DNA from: Porticoccus sp002341315
GTDB lineage: Bacteria; Pseudomonadota; Gammaproteobacteria; Pseudomonadales; Porticoccaceae
Length of the DNA stretch: 64,000 bases
Assembly (NCBI RefSeq): GCF_047634355.1
Contig: NZ_JBLIAL010000006.1
Strand: one strand, 5' to 3'
Shown here: positions 1-6,944 of the stretch, piece by piece
Layout of the letters: every line of letters starts with the position of its first letter
Numbering within the stretch: position 1 is the first letter of the stretch
Program-made: the position numbers and the translations under genes
The notes under the pieces: generated by a model
What the model was told of the DNA's origin: nothing
The model's database searches: none
Seen by the model: only the letters and a program-made list of their open reading frames with translations

Positions 1-99
1 CGCCACCGCGACTATGCCCTTGAAGGGGTGCAGTTCCATCCGGAATCCATTCTCACCGAGCACGGTCACGACCTGCTGCAAAACTTTCTCCGGGGCTGA
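1..99 (+). CDS. trpG: Anthranilate synthase glutamine amidotransferase subunit, C-terminal end (partial)
   Basis: This is the last 32 codons of a gene that begins before the window. The reading frame ends in GVQFHPESILTEHG, the class I glutamine amidotransferase C-terminus whose His and Glu complete the Cys-His-Glu catalytic triad (the H and E of FHPES). The subunit releases ammonia from glutamine for anthranilate synthesis. The stop at 97-99 is followed six bases later by trpD, so it is the upstream member of a trpGDC operon. The paralogue PabA has the same C-terminus; the name trpG rests on the adjacent trpD and trpC. Confidence 0.85.
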   Translation, partial: RHRDYALEGVQFHPESILTEHGHDLLQNFLRG

Positions 100-105
100 T
101 AGAAG

Positions 106-1137
106 ATGGATATACAGCAAGCGATAGCCAGTATCCTTGAGCGTCGGGATCTCGATAGCAGCGAGATGCGAGCGGTGATGCAACAGATTATGACCGGTGG
201 TGCCACGGCCGCTCAAATCGGCGGTTTTCTGGTGGGATTGCGCATGAAAGGGGAATCGGTTGCAGAAATAACTGGTGCTGCACAGGTGATGCGTGAGCTG
301 GCAACGCCAGTTGCGATAACCGGTGAGTTCCTCGTCGATATTGTCGGCACTGGCGGCGATAGTGCCGGAATCTTCAATGTGTCCACCGCCAGCAGTTTTG
401 CGGCGGCGGCGGCCGGTGCCCGGGTGGCCAAGCATGGCAACCGTTCGGTGAGCAGCAAAAGCGGCAGCGCGGATCTGCTGGAGTGTGCGGGGGTGCAGCT
501 TGACCTTTCGCCCGAGCAGGTGGCGCTCTGTGTGGATGAGGTCGGCATTGGTTTTATGTTTGCGGTGAACCACCACAGTGCCATGAAACATGCTATTGGT
601 CCTAGGCGTGAGCTGGGTGTGAGGACGGTATTCAATCTGCTCGGGCCCCTGACGAACCCGGCCAGAGTGCCGAATATGTTATTGGGTGTGTACGACCGCC
701 ATTGGTTGAAACCAGTGGCTGAGGTGATGCGTGAGCTGGGTGCCAGGCATGTGCTGGTGGTCCATGCTGAAGACGGTCTCGATGAAATCAGTATTGCCGC
801 CGATACCCTGGTGGCCGAGTTGAAGGATGGTGAGATTGTCGAGTACGGGATTGGCCCGGAGGATTTCGGTTTGCAGCGAGGCTCATTGGACAGTCTGAAG
901 GTCAAGGATGCGAAAGACAGCCTGGACATGGTGAAATCTGCACTATCCAAAAAAGGTGGGGTTGCATCCGATATGGTGGCCCTGAATGCAGGAGCCGCAC
1001 TATATGTGGCGGGAGTTACCGCAGATCTTACAGAAGGTATCAGCCTGGCACAGGATGCCCTGGGAAGCGGCCTGGCAAGAGCAAAGATGGATGATCTGGC
1101 AGCGTTCACCCGTTGTCTGAAGGAGCTGGATAGATGA
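106..1137 (+). CDS. trpD: Anthranilate phosphoribosyltransferase
   Basis: TrpD joins anthranilate to PRPP, giving phosphoribosylanthranilate, the second step of tryptophan synthesis in the cytoplasm. The 343-residue length is normal for the family. The PRPP-binding glycine-rich loop GTGGD is at residues 81-85, and the KHGNRSVSSKSGSAD segment at 109-123 binds substrate and metal. The ATG at 106 follows a weak purine-rich site (AGAAG). The stop overlaps the trpC start by four bases (ATGA), so the two are probably translationally coupled. No attenuator can be seen because the operon promoter lies outside the window. Confidence 0.97.
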   Translation: MDIQQAIASILERRDLDSSEMRAVMQQIMTGGATAAQIGGFLVGLRMKGESVAEITGAAQVMRELATPVAITGEFLVDIVGTGGDSAGIFNVSTASSFAAAAAGARVAKHGNRSVSSKSGSADLLECAGVQLDLSPEQVALCVDEVGIGFMFAVNHHSAMKHAIGPRRELGVRTVFNLLGPLTNPARVPNMLLGVYDRHWLKPVAEVMRELGARHVLVVHAEDGLDEISIAADTLVAELKDGEIVEYGIGPEDFGLQRGSLDSLKVKDAKDSLDMVKSALSKKGGVASDMVALNAGAALYVAGVTADLTEGISLAQDALGSGLARAKMDDLAAFTRCLKELDR

Positions 1138-1943
1138 TGAGCCCTGCTGTCGATACACCAACTGTGTTGAAAAAAATTCTCGATCACAAGATCGAGTCAG
1201 TCGCTCTTCGCAAGGCGAAGACTTCAATCGCCGAGCTCAGAGAGCAGTGTCGGGAGCCACGTGATATTCGCGGTTTTTCCGCTGCGCTGCGACACAAGCT
1301 TGACCAGGAGCTTGCAGCGGTGATTGCCGAGGTAAAGAAAGCCTCTCCCAGTAAGGGGCTTATCAGGGAAGATTTTGATCCGGTGAGCATTGCGCGAAGT
1401 TATGAAAAAGGCGGGGCAGCCTGTCTCTCGGTGCTAACGGAGGAGGCCTTCTTTCTCGGTGCCGACGAGTATCTCAAAATGGCCCGGGAGGCTACCCGCT
1501 TGCCCGTGCTGCGCAAGGACTTCATTGTTGATCCCTATCAGGTCTACGAATCCTATGTGCTGGGGGCAGATTGTATTCTGCTGATCGTCGCCGCGCTTGA
1601 GCAGCCCTTGATGGAAGAGCTGCACGACATCGCTGTGGAATTGGGTATGGATGTGTTGGTTGAGGTGCACAATGAAGCGGAGCTCGATCGTGGGCTATTG
1701 ATTGAGAACCCCATGATTGGTATCAATAACCGTGATCTGAAAACGTTTGAGACAACCCTCGAGACCACTTTTCAGTTATTGGAAAAAATTCCCGACGACC
1801 GTATTGTGATCACGGAAAGCGGAATTGTCTCCATTGATGATGTGGCTGCCATGCGGGGGCATAACGTCAATGCCTTTCTGATCGGTGAGACGTTTATGCG
1901 CGCAGGTGAACCGGGCCTGAAATTGCTGGAAATGTTTAATTAA
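1134..1943 (+). CDS. trpC: Indole-3-glycerol phosphate synthase
   Basis: TrpC closes the indole ring of CdRP to give indole-3-glycerol phosphate. The 269-residue TIM barrel carries the expected motifs: EVKKASPSKG (substrate phosphate and catalytic Lys), VLTEEAFFLG, VLRKDFIVDPYQV with the catalytic Lys, GINNRDLKTF and the ESGI phosphate-binding turn. It is a monofunctional TrpC, without a fused TrpF domain. It overlaps trpD by four bases; the second Met codon at 1137 is an equally possible start. It converges on the GFA-family gene with a gap of only 12 bases and no obvious terminator between them. Confidence 0.97.
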   Translation: MMSPAVDTPTVLKKILDHKIESVALRKAKTSIAELREQCREPRDIRGFSAALRHKLDQELAAVIAEVKKASPSKGLIREDFDPVSIARSYEKGGAACLSVLTEEAFFLGADEYLKMAREATRLPVLRKDFIVDPYQVYESYVLGADCILLIVAALEQPLMEELHDIAVELGMDVLVEVHNEAELDRGLLIENPMIGINNRDLKTFETTLETTFQLLEKIPDDRIVITESGIVSIDDVAAMRGHNVNAFLIGETFMRAGEPGLKLLEMFN

Positions 1944-1955
1944 AGTCCAGCGCTG

Positions 1956-2381
1956 TCACCAGGGTTGTTTCTGGTATTGTTCGACACCTTCCGGAATCTG
2001 GTACCAGTCCTGTTTTTCACTTGTCCAGACATGCATAACGGGTTGGATCATGCGGGTATCGGACAGGGTTCCAGGCTTCAGTTTGATAATCTCCGGTTGC
2101 GCCGGATTGAAATGATAGATGCGGTTGCCACAATTCGGGCAAAAAGTCGCGCAATTTCGATTGCCATTTTCCGCCAACCGCTCCCAGGCTTGCATCTCTC
2201 CATTAATCCTTAAATCGTCCCGGTTCACCATCGCCGTGATGCTGAACGCACTGGTGGAAAGCTTCTGGCATTCCCGGCAATGACAAATGATCACTGTGAT
2301 GGGCGCCGCCAGTAGTTCATAGGTCACTTTTCCGCACTGACATGAGCCGGGAACTGGATATTGGATTTCAGTACTTTCCAT
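1956..2381 (-). CDS. GFA family (CENP-V/GFA) zinc protein
   Basis: The 141-residue protein has the cysteine pattern of the GFA/CENP-V domain: Cys14 and Cys16 in SCQCGKVTYE, Cys33/Cys35/Cys38 in CHCRECQKLS, and Cys81/Cys84 in FCPNCGNRIYH. These form two zinc sites. The family was named for glutathione-dependent formaldehyde activation, but most members have no proven substrate, so I give only the family. It is a single gene on the minus strand, convergent with trpC. Part of the next spacer (2382-2519) contains a hairpin whose role is unclear. Confidence 0.85.
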   Translation of the reverse strand: MESTEIQYPVPGSCQCGKVTYELLAAPITVIICHCRECQKLSTSAFSITAMVNRDDLRINGEMQAWERLAENGNRNCATFCPNCGNRIYHFNPAQPEIIKLKPGTLSDTRMIQPVMHVWTSEKQDWYQIPEGVEQYQKQPW

Positions 2382-2519
2382 GGGCTTTCCTTGTATCTGC
2401 CGGTAACAGTCTAAGAGAGGCTGAGGCGTCAGGGCAAAGAGATAGCAAGCAGAAGGTTATACCGGGGTAACGCCAGGTAGGCCTCCGGTAAATTTTTTCA
2501 TATAACCAACCAGACGGTT

Positions 2520-3239
2520 TTAGCGGGTACCGAACACAACCATGGTTTTGCCCTTAACCGACACCAACCCCTGGTCTTCAAGGGTTTTCAGTACCCGGCC
2601 AACCATTTCCCGGGAGCAGCCGACAATTCTTCCGATTTCTTGACGAGTGATCTTGATCTGCATGCCATGGGGATGGGTCATGGCATCGGGCTCCTTGCAC
2701 AGGTCCAGCAGTGTCCTTGCCACGCGACCGGTAACGTCCAGAAAGGCGAGATCGCCCACTTTGCGGGTGGTATCGCGTAGGCGCTTGGCCAGTTGTACAC
2801 CGATAGCAAACAGAAATTCCGGGTGCTGTCTGGACAGCTCCTGAAACTTACCGTAACTGATTTCACCGACTTCACACTCTGTTTTCGCGCGAATCCAGGC
2901 ACTTCGATCCGGTTGCTTGAACAGCCCCATTTCACCAAAAAAATCACCTTCATTGAGGTAGGCCACAATCATTTCGCGACCATCGTCGTCTTCAATCAGG
3001 ACAGTGACAGAACCCTTGACGATGTAAGAGAGGGTGTCGCCCTCATCGCCAGCGTAAATGATGGTACTTTTGGCTGGATACTTTCTGCGGTGGCAGTGAG
3101 CGAGGAACGCTTCCGCGTTTGGCATGTGGGGTGTGATGGGTGCAGGAGCCAACTTGGTTTCCTCCTCATGGCGAGGTTTTTCGAACAGAGCACCCATTAT
3201 GGGCACAAACGCCTCGCTGTCCAAGTTAGATTTTACCAT
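2520..3239 (-). CDS. vfr: cAMP-binding CRP-family transcription regulator (Vfr type)
   Basis: This is a global cAMP-responsive regulator. The cyclic-nucleotide domain contains HCHRRKYPAKSTIIYAGD, GSVTVLIEDDDGREMIV and the cAMP pocket GDFFGEMGLF...RSAW. The C-terminal winged helix ends ITRQEIGRIVGCSREMVGRVL...GKTMVVFGTR, nearly identical to what I recall of Pseudomonas Vfr. The chosen ATG at 3239 has a GGGAG site about 12 bases upstream, which gives 239 residues, roughly 25 more at the N-terminus than Pseudomonas Vfr. The internal Met codons at residues 15 and 39 have no visible ribosome site. It is divergent from the OsmC-family gene, as crp is from yhfA in Escherichia coli. Confidence 0.93.
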   Translation of the reverse strand: MVKSNLDSEAFVPIMGALFEKPRHEEETKLAPAPITPHMPNAEAFLAHCHRRKYPAKSTIIYAGDEGDTLSYIVKGSVTVLIEDDDGREMIVAYLNEGDFFGEMGLFKQPDRSAWIRAKTECEVGEISYGKFQELSRQHPEFLFAIGVQLAKRLRDTTRKVGDLAFLDVTGRVARTLLDLCKEPDAMTHPHGMQIKITRQEIGRIVGCSREMVGRVLKTLEDQGLVSVKGKTMVVFGTR

Positions 3240-3349
3240 TACCTGTTGCTCCCTATTGCAATACGCATGTGCGTCAAGTCAGTTGATTCTAGGAGTAAAG
3301 GCACATCAATTATGTTAGCCTTTCGGCACTTTTTGGATTGAGTGCCGTC

Positions 3350-3769
3350 ATGAAAGCAAAAGTCATCTGGGGTGGTGATGTAAAGTTCACAGCAGAAACG
3401 GAATCTGGTCATCAGGTCGTGATGGACGGTCCGCCGGATCATGGTGGCACGAATCAGGGTGCCCGCCCCATGGAGATGGTTCTCTGCGGTATGGGGGGGT
3501 GTTCATCGTTTGATGTGGTGCATATTCTCAAGAAGAGCCGTCAGGATGTGACGGATTGTGTGGCAGAAATTGATGCGCAGCGCGCGGATGACGTCCCCGC
3601 CGTTTTCACCAGCATACACATCCACTTCGTGGTCACCGGCCGGGGCCTGAAAGAGAACCTGGTGAGTAATGCGGTAAAACTGTCCGCGGGAAAATACTGT
3701 TCCGCGTCTATCATGTTGACCAGAGGCGGTGTCGAAATCACCCACAGTTACGAAATCCATTCTGCCTGA
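3350..3769 (+). CDS. OsmC family protein (YhfA-like)
   Basis: The 139-residue protein starts MKAKVIWGGDVKF and carries the OsmC-family pattern, including DGPPDHGGTNQGARPMEMVLCGMGGCSSFDVV with the first redox Cys, and KYCSAS later with the second. OsmC proteins are dimeric thiol peroxidases, but the YhfA subgroup has no established substrate. An in-frame TTG at 3338 would add four residues; the ATG at 3350 is preferred because homologues begin with this short beta strand. The neighbour is vfr on the other strand, separated by 110 bases that must hold both promoters. Confidence 0.9.
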   Translation: MKAKVIWGGDVKFTAETESGHQVVMDGPPDHGGTNQGARPMEMVLCGMGGCSSFDVVHILKKSRQDVTDCVAEIDAQRADDVPAVFTSIHIHFVVTGRGLKENLVSNAVKLSAGKYCSASIMLTRGGVEITHSYEIHSA

Positions 3770-3837
3770 CATCCGCCAAAGACTTTCCGCCTGTTGAATG
3801 TGAGCTCCCCGGGTCCCCGGGGCGGTGTTCTGCGCGC

Positions 3838-3934
3838 AAAAAAAAGGGCAGCGGTGCTGCCCAAGGGATTTAAATAGGAGGGAGATAAAGTATCAATGGA
3901 TTGTTTGAAAAGCCAATCTTGTCTGACAAACAAT
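3838..3934 (-). ncRNA. Candidate small regulatory RNA B (about 97 nt)
   Basis: I infer a small transcript on the minus strand. A sigma70-like promoter (TTCAAT, 17 bp, TATAGT) at 3969-3941 points leftward, with a start expected near 3934. About 97 nt downstream is a strong intrinsic terminator: a 7-bp GGGCAGC/GCTGCCC stem (3846-3862) followed on the minus strand by eight T residues (3845-3838). The motif CTCCCTC lies at 3884-3878, just before the terminator, and could pair with Shine-Dalgarno sequences. No open reading frame of note lies on that strand. A second unit with the same layout lies at 4022-4219. A competing reading is a plus-strand 22-codon ORF (ATG 3896) behind GGAGGGAG. Confidence 0.5.
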
Positions 3935-3940
3935 GGGCTA

Positions 3941-3969
3941 ACTATAGTTCGCGCCAGATCATGATTGAA
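3941..3969 (-). promoter_or_regulatory. Predicted promoter of small RNA B
   Basis: On the minus strand the -35 hexamer TTCAAT (3969-3964) and the -10 hexamer TATAGT (3946-3941) are 17 bp apart. An upstream element reading TTAATACATTT overlaps the -35 region and is repeated at the same distance from the -10 in the neighbouring promoter at 4223-4251. Confidence 0.5.
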
Positions 3970-4021
3970 ATGTATTAAATTTATCTAACTCATTCCCTGT
4001 GTTTATTTCTGCTGTGCACAC

Positions 4022-4219
4022 AAAAAAACAGGCAACTTGCGTTGCCTGAAAAAAATATAGAGGGAGTAAGAGAACTACACTTGAATGACCTGATAATTCA
4101 ATACTGGGAGTATTTCACTCATCCGGCACATTCACGGGACTTCGGGTTCAGCGACACCAGGTAACCGGTGAGGGGGTGTCGCTTGGTGGAAACTACGCCT
4201 TGGCCCCGCTTGGTACAGT
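4022..4219 (-). ncRNA. Candidate small regulatory RNA A (about 195 nt)
   Basis: I infer a minus-strand transcript from a promoter at 4251-4223, with a start around 4219-4216. It ends at a strong terminator: an 8-bp stem CAGGCAAC/GTTGCCTG (4029-4048) followed by seven T residues on the minus strand (4028-4022). The body contains an 8-bp hairpin GCGACACC/GGTGTCGC (4151-4158 with 4175-4182). CTCCCTC at 4066-4060 sits just before the terminator, as in RNA B. The region lacks a convincing protein-coding frame. It is divergent from the LysR gene, so that regulator may control it. I do not recognise a named RNA family. Confidence 0.5.
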
Positions 4220-4222
4220 GTC

Positions 4223-4251
4223 AATATAGCCATTGACTAACCATGACTCAA
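4223..4251 (-). promoter_or_regulatory. Predicted promoter of small RNA A
   Basis: On the minus strand, -35 TTGAGT (4251-4246) and -10 TATATT (4228-4223) are separated by 17 bp. The upstream TTAATACATTT element starts at 4261 and is the same distance (31 bases) from its CTATA as in the promoter of RNA B, so the whole promoter appears duplicated. It lies between RNA A and lysR, where an autoregulatory LysR site would be expected. Confidence 0.5.
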
Positions 4252-4294
4252 ATGTATTAAGATAATAGTATTCATAATCTATAGGAATGTTTTT

Positions 4295-5266
4295 GTGGAT
4301 ACCAAAATTCTGTCCCGTGTCGACTTGAACTTGTTGGTGGCCCTTCAGGTGTTGCTGGAAGAGCGCAGTGTGACGAGGGCCGCGGAACGGCTATTCATTA
4401 CTCAGCCAGCCATGAGTAAAACCCTTCAGCGTCTCCGGGACCTATTCGATGACCCCTTGTTTATCCGCAGTGGGCGAGGGCTGATTCCAACACCCAGAAC
4501 CAATGAGTTGGCTGTCCATCTGCCGGCACTGTTGGCCGGTGTGTCGGATTTGGTGGCCAGTAGCAAATTTGACCCACTTACCTATGAGGGAGAAATTTGT
4601 ATCATGACGGCAGAGTTCATCGCGGTGCAGGTGGTGCCCACCCTCACCCAGAGAATAATCAGGGAAGCGCCGAGAATGTCACTGACGCTGACCAGTGAGG
4701 CCGAGGAAGAAGGACGTGCGCTGGAGGATGGTGATCTGGATTTTGCCATCGAAATTTCTCGTCCCTACGGCAGTGAATATCATGTGACGCCGCTGGGTAG
4801 TTTCACGCCAGCCGTGTGGATGCGTGCCGAGCACCCGCTTGCCAAGAAAGACAAGTTGACCCTGGTGGAAATGCTTGAATACCCTTTTATTCAGTATTAC
4901 CTGCTGTTGACGGGTCCGATCTCGGCCAATGCAGAGAGCCGGTTTGACCGGGAGTTGGCAAAACATGGTCTCAAGCGGCAGAAAACCCTGGTCACCACAC
5001 AGTTGATGACAGCCATGGATGCCCTGTGGCATACCGATTGCCTGATGATGGCCACCATGCACGACCTTAAAATCGAGAGTGAGTCATACGGTATTGTGCG
5101 TAAACCCTACCCGGAAGAACTGGAGTTTGATAATACCGTTCCGGTGGTATTGGTGCAGCATGTCCGGACCATCAAGTCGCCGGCTCACCAATGGGTCAAA
5201 GATCAGATTATTGGCATTGTTCAGGACATCAAGGAGCAGGCTCGACAGGCAGCCCGCGCGCGTTGA
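4295..5266 (+). CDS. LysR family transcriptional regulator
   Basis: The 323-residue protein has the LysR helix-turn-helix at about residues 9-68 (DLNLLVALQVLLEERSVTRA, then ERLFITQPAMSKTLQRLR). The effector-binding domain starts near residue 90, and the DPLFIRSGRGLIPT segment suggests the NodD/LeuO-like branch. The start is a GTG at 4295 behind AGGAAT. The effector and targets are not evident. The adjacent divergent small-RNA promoter at 4223-4251 is a plausible target because LysR regulators often control the divergent neighbour. The stop at 5266 abuts the coq7 stop directly, with no spacer. Confidence 0.9.
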   Translation: MDTKILSRVDLNLLVALQVLLEERSVTRAAERLFITQPAMSKTLQRLRDLFDDPLFIRSGRGLIPTPRTNELAVHLPALLAGVSDLVASSKFDPLTYEGEICIMTAEFIAVQVVPTLTQRIIREAPRMSLTLTSEAEEEGRALEDGDLDFAIEISRPYGSEYHVTPLGSFTPAVWMRAEHPLAKKDKLTLVEMLEYPFIQYYLLLTGPISANAESRFDRELAKHGLKRQKTLVTTQLMTAMDALWHTDCLMMATMHDLKIESESYGIVRKPYPEELEFDNTVPVVLVQHVRTIKSPAHQWVKDQIIGIVQDIKEQARQAARAR

Positions 5267-5911
5267 TCAAATATGGTAGCTGGTTTTGGTCATGGCGCCG
5301 GAGATCAGTGTCATCAAACCCTTCACTGGTGAGGGAAATTCCAGGCCACCGGCCTCCTTTGCCACTGCCGCATGTTTGCCCTCATCTTCCAGCATTTTCT
5401 GCACAATGGCGCGGCTTTTGGTGTCGTTTTCCGGCAGTATTTCGAGATGATTTTCGAGGTGTTGGCAGACCTGCTGTTCGGTGGCGGACACAAAGCCGAG
5501 GCTGAGTTTGTCGCTGACCAGCCCGGTAGTGGCCCCGATGCCAAAAGACAGGCCGTACCAGAGTGGATTCAACAGGCTGGTGTGTCCACCCAACTGCTTG
5601 AGCCGGTCCTGGCACCAGGCCAGATGATCAATTTCCTCATCGGCAGCCTGCTCCATCTCAGTGCGAACCGAAGTGAGTTTGGCCGTCAGTGCCTGTCCCT
5701 GGTAAAGCGCCTGGGCACAGACCTCTCCCGTGTGGTTGACTCGCATCAGACCTATCGCGTGCCGCTTTTCACGCTCATCCAGCGTGTGCTCCTCAGCGGT
5801 TTTTCCCGGTGACAGGCGGGCAGGTGCCGGAGGCTCAGCTGCCAGGGTGCGAAGGGCGCGGTCTACCTGAAGAAGAAGTCGATCGAGTTTGGTAAGCTGC
5901 CTTGTGCGCAC
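5267..5911 (-). CDS. coq7: 3-demethoxyubiquinol 3-hydroxylase (DMQ hydroxylase)
   Basis: Coq7 is a di-iron hydroxylase that adds the penultimate ring oxygen in ubiquinone synthesis, acting at the inner membrane. The 214-residue protein has the paired ferritin-like motifs: RVNHTGEVCAQALYQGQAL (iron ligand Glu63), the DEEIDHLAW helix (Glu93, His96) and, in the C-terminal half, EDEGKHAAVA. In Pseudomonas the same gene lies close to vfr and the OsmC gene, which supports the assignment. It is convergent with lysR, stop to stop. Confidence 0.95.
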   Translation of the reverse strand: MRTRQLTKLDRLLLQVDRALRTLAAEPPAPARLSPGKTAEEHTLDEREKRHAIGLMRVNHTGEVCAQALYQGQALTAKLTSVRTEMEQAADEEIDHLAWCQDRLKQLGGHTSLLNPLWYGLSFGIGATTGLVSDKLSLGFVSATEQQVCQHLENHLEILPENDTKSRAIVQKMLEDEGKHAAVAKEAGGLEFPSPVKGLMTLISGAMTKTSYHI

Positions 5912-5981
5912 GGTTTTGCCCTAAACTGTTGGTGGTGACAAGATTGTAGCAAAATCATCCGTCAACACACGAGGGTAATAG

Positions 5982-6932
5982 ATGATAGGTCATCCACAGC
6001 AATTTCTCGGTTACGGTATTTACTGTATTGACGCGCAATACGTGAGGCCGGGACAAGCCTGTTGTTATCTGCTGGTGGATGACGGCGAGGTGGCGATTAT
6101 TGAAACCGGTACCAGTCACACCGTGAGTGCTATCAGTGAGGCACTGGATTCATTGGGTCTGACGGCAGCGGCCGTTCGCTACGTGATTCCCACCCATGTG
6201 CACCTCGACCACGCCGGTGGTGCCGGATTGCTAATGCAGCGTTACCCCGATGCCCGGTTGGTTGTTCATCCCCGCGGTGCCCGTCATCTGGCGGATCCCA
6301 CAAAACTGATAGCGGGTGTTATCGCCGTCTACGGGGAGTCGACCTATCGGTCGCTGTATGGCGAGCTTGTGGCTGTGCCTGAAGATCGTATCATCAGCGC
6401 CGAAGACGGGTTGCGACTGAATCTGGGTGGGCGCACACTGGAGTTTCGTCATACGCCGGGACATGCCGAGCACCATTGTTGTATTTGGGATAAGGTCAGC
6501 GGTGGCTGGTTTACCGGAGACACGTTTGGTCTCGCCTATCTGACTCCGGCGCTGGGGGGCGATCGGTTTGTCATGCCCACCACGACACCTGTGCAGTTTG
6601 CCCCTGAGCGATTGCTCAGCTCGCTGGACTTGCTGATGAGCTATCGGCCCCGGCGGGTTTATCTCACCCACTACAGCCAGCTGGATGAACCTGAAAATTA
6701 CGTGATGTCGCTGCGCGAGCAAATAAGCGCCTGGTGTGACATGGCGTTGTCCCTGCAGGCTGGGCCAGAGCGGGAGAGCACGATTTACAAGCGGATAACA
6801 GAGCTCACACTGACACGGATAAAGGCTCGCTGGCCGGATGCCGACATGGCGATGATTGAGCAGGATCTTGAAATGGATCTTGAACTGAACGCCCAGGGCC
6901 TTGAGGTCTGGTTGCAGCGTCAGCAGCAGTAG
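5982..6932 (+). CDS. MBL-fold metallo-hydrolase
   Basis: The 316-residue protein carries the metallo-beta-lactamase metal motif THVHLDHAGG (His72, His74, Asp76, His77), a second-shell HTPGHAEHH histidine motif and FTGDTFG, which supplies the bridging Asp. This arrangement supports a binuclear hydrolase in the cytoplasm, because no signal peptide is present. The C-terminal 80 residues form a helical extension of unknown role. The substrate cannot be read from sequence; glyoxalase II-like or flavodiiron-like roles are not supported by extra domains. It converges on purD with 12 bases between stops. Confidence 0.85.
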   Translation: MIGHPQQFLGYGIYCIDAQYVRPGQACCYLLVDDGEVAIIETGTSHTVSAISEALDSLGLTAAAVRYVIPTHVHLDHAGGAGLLMQRYPDARLVVHPRGARHLADPTKLIAGVIAVYGESTYRSLYGELVAVPEDRIISAEDGLRLNLGGRTLEFRHTPGHAEHHCCIWDKVSGGWFTGDTFGLAYLTPALGGDRFVMPTTTPVQFAPERLLSSLDLLMSYRPRRVYLTHYSQLDEPENYVMSLREQISAWCDMALSLQAGPERESTIYKRITELTLTRIKARWPDADMAMIEQDLEMDLELNAQGLEVWLQRQQQ

Positions 6933-6944
6933 CTAGGCTTGCTT

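Noticed and set aside
213..1187. 324-codon frame antisense to trpD
   Set aside because: It is a shadow of trpD, which has all expected motifs.
2460..2499. Hairpin TACCGG/CCGGTA followed by AATTTTTT on the plus strand
   Set aside because: It faces no plus-strand gene end except distant trpC, has a 19-base loop and cannot be assigned as the vfr or GFA terminator.
3807..3824. GC-rich hairpin CCCCGG/CCGGGG after the OsmC gene
   Set aside because: No T-tract follows on either strand, so it is not a convincing terminator.
3896..3964. 22-codon plus-strand frame behind GGAGGGAG
   Set aside because: It is very short with no conserved features visible and overlaps the minus-strand small-RNA unit, which has better promoter and terminator support; kept as an alternative only.
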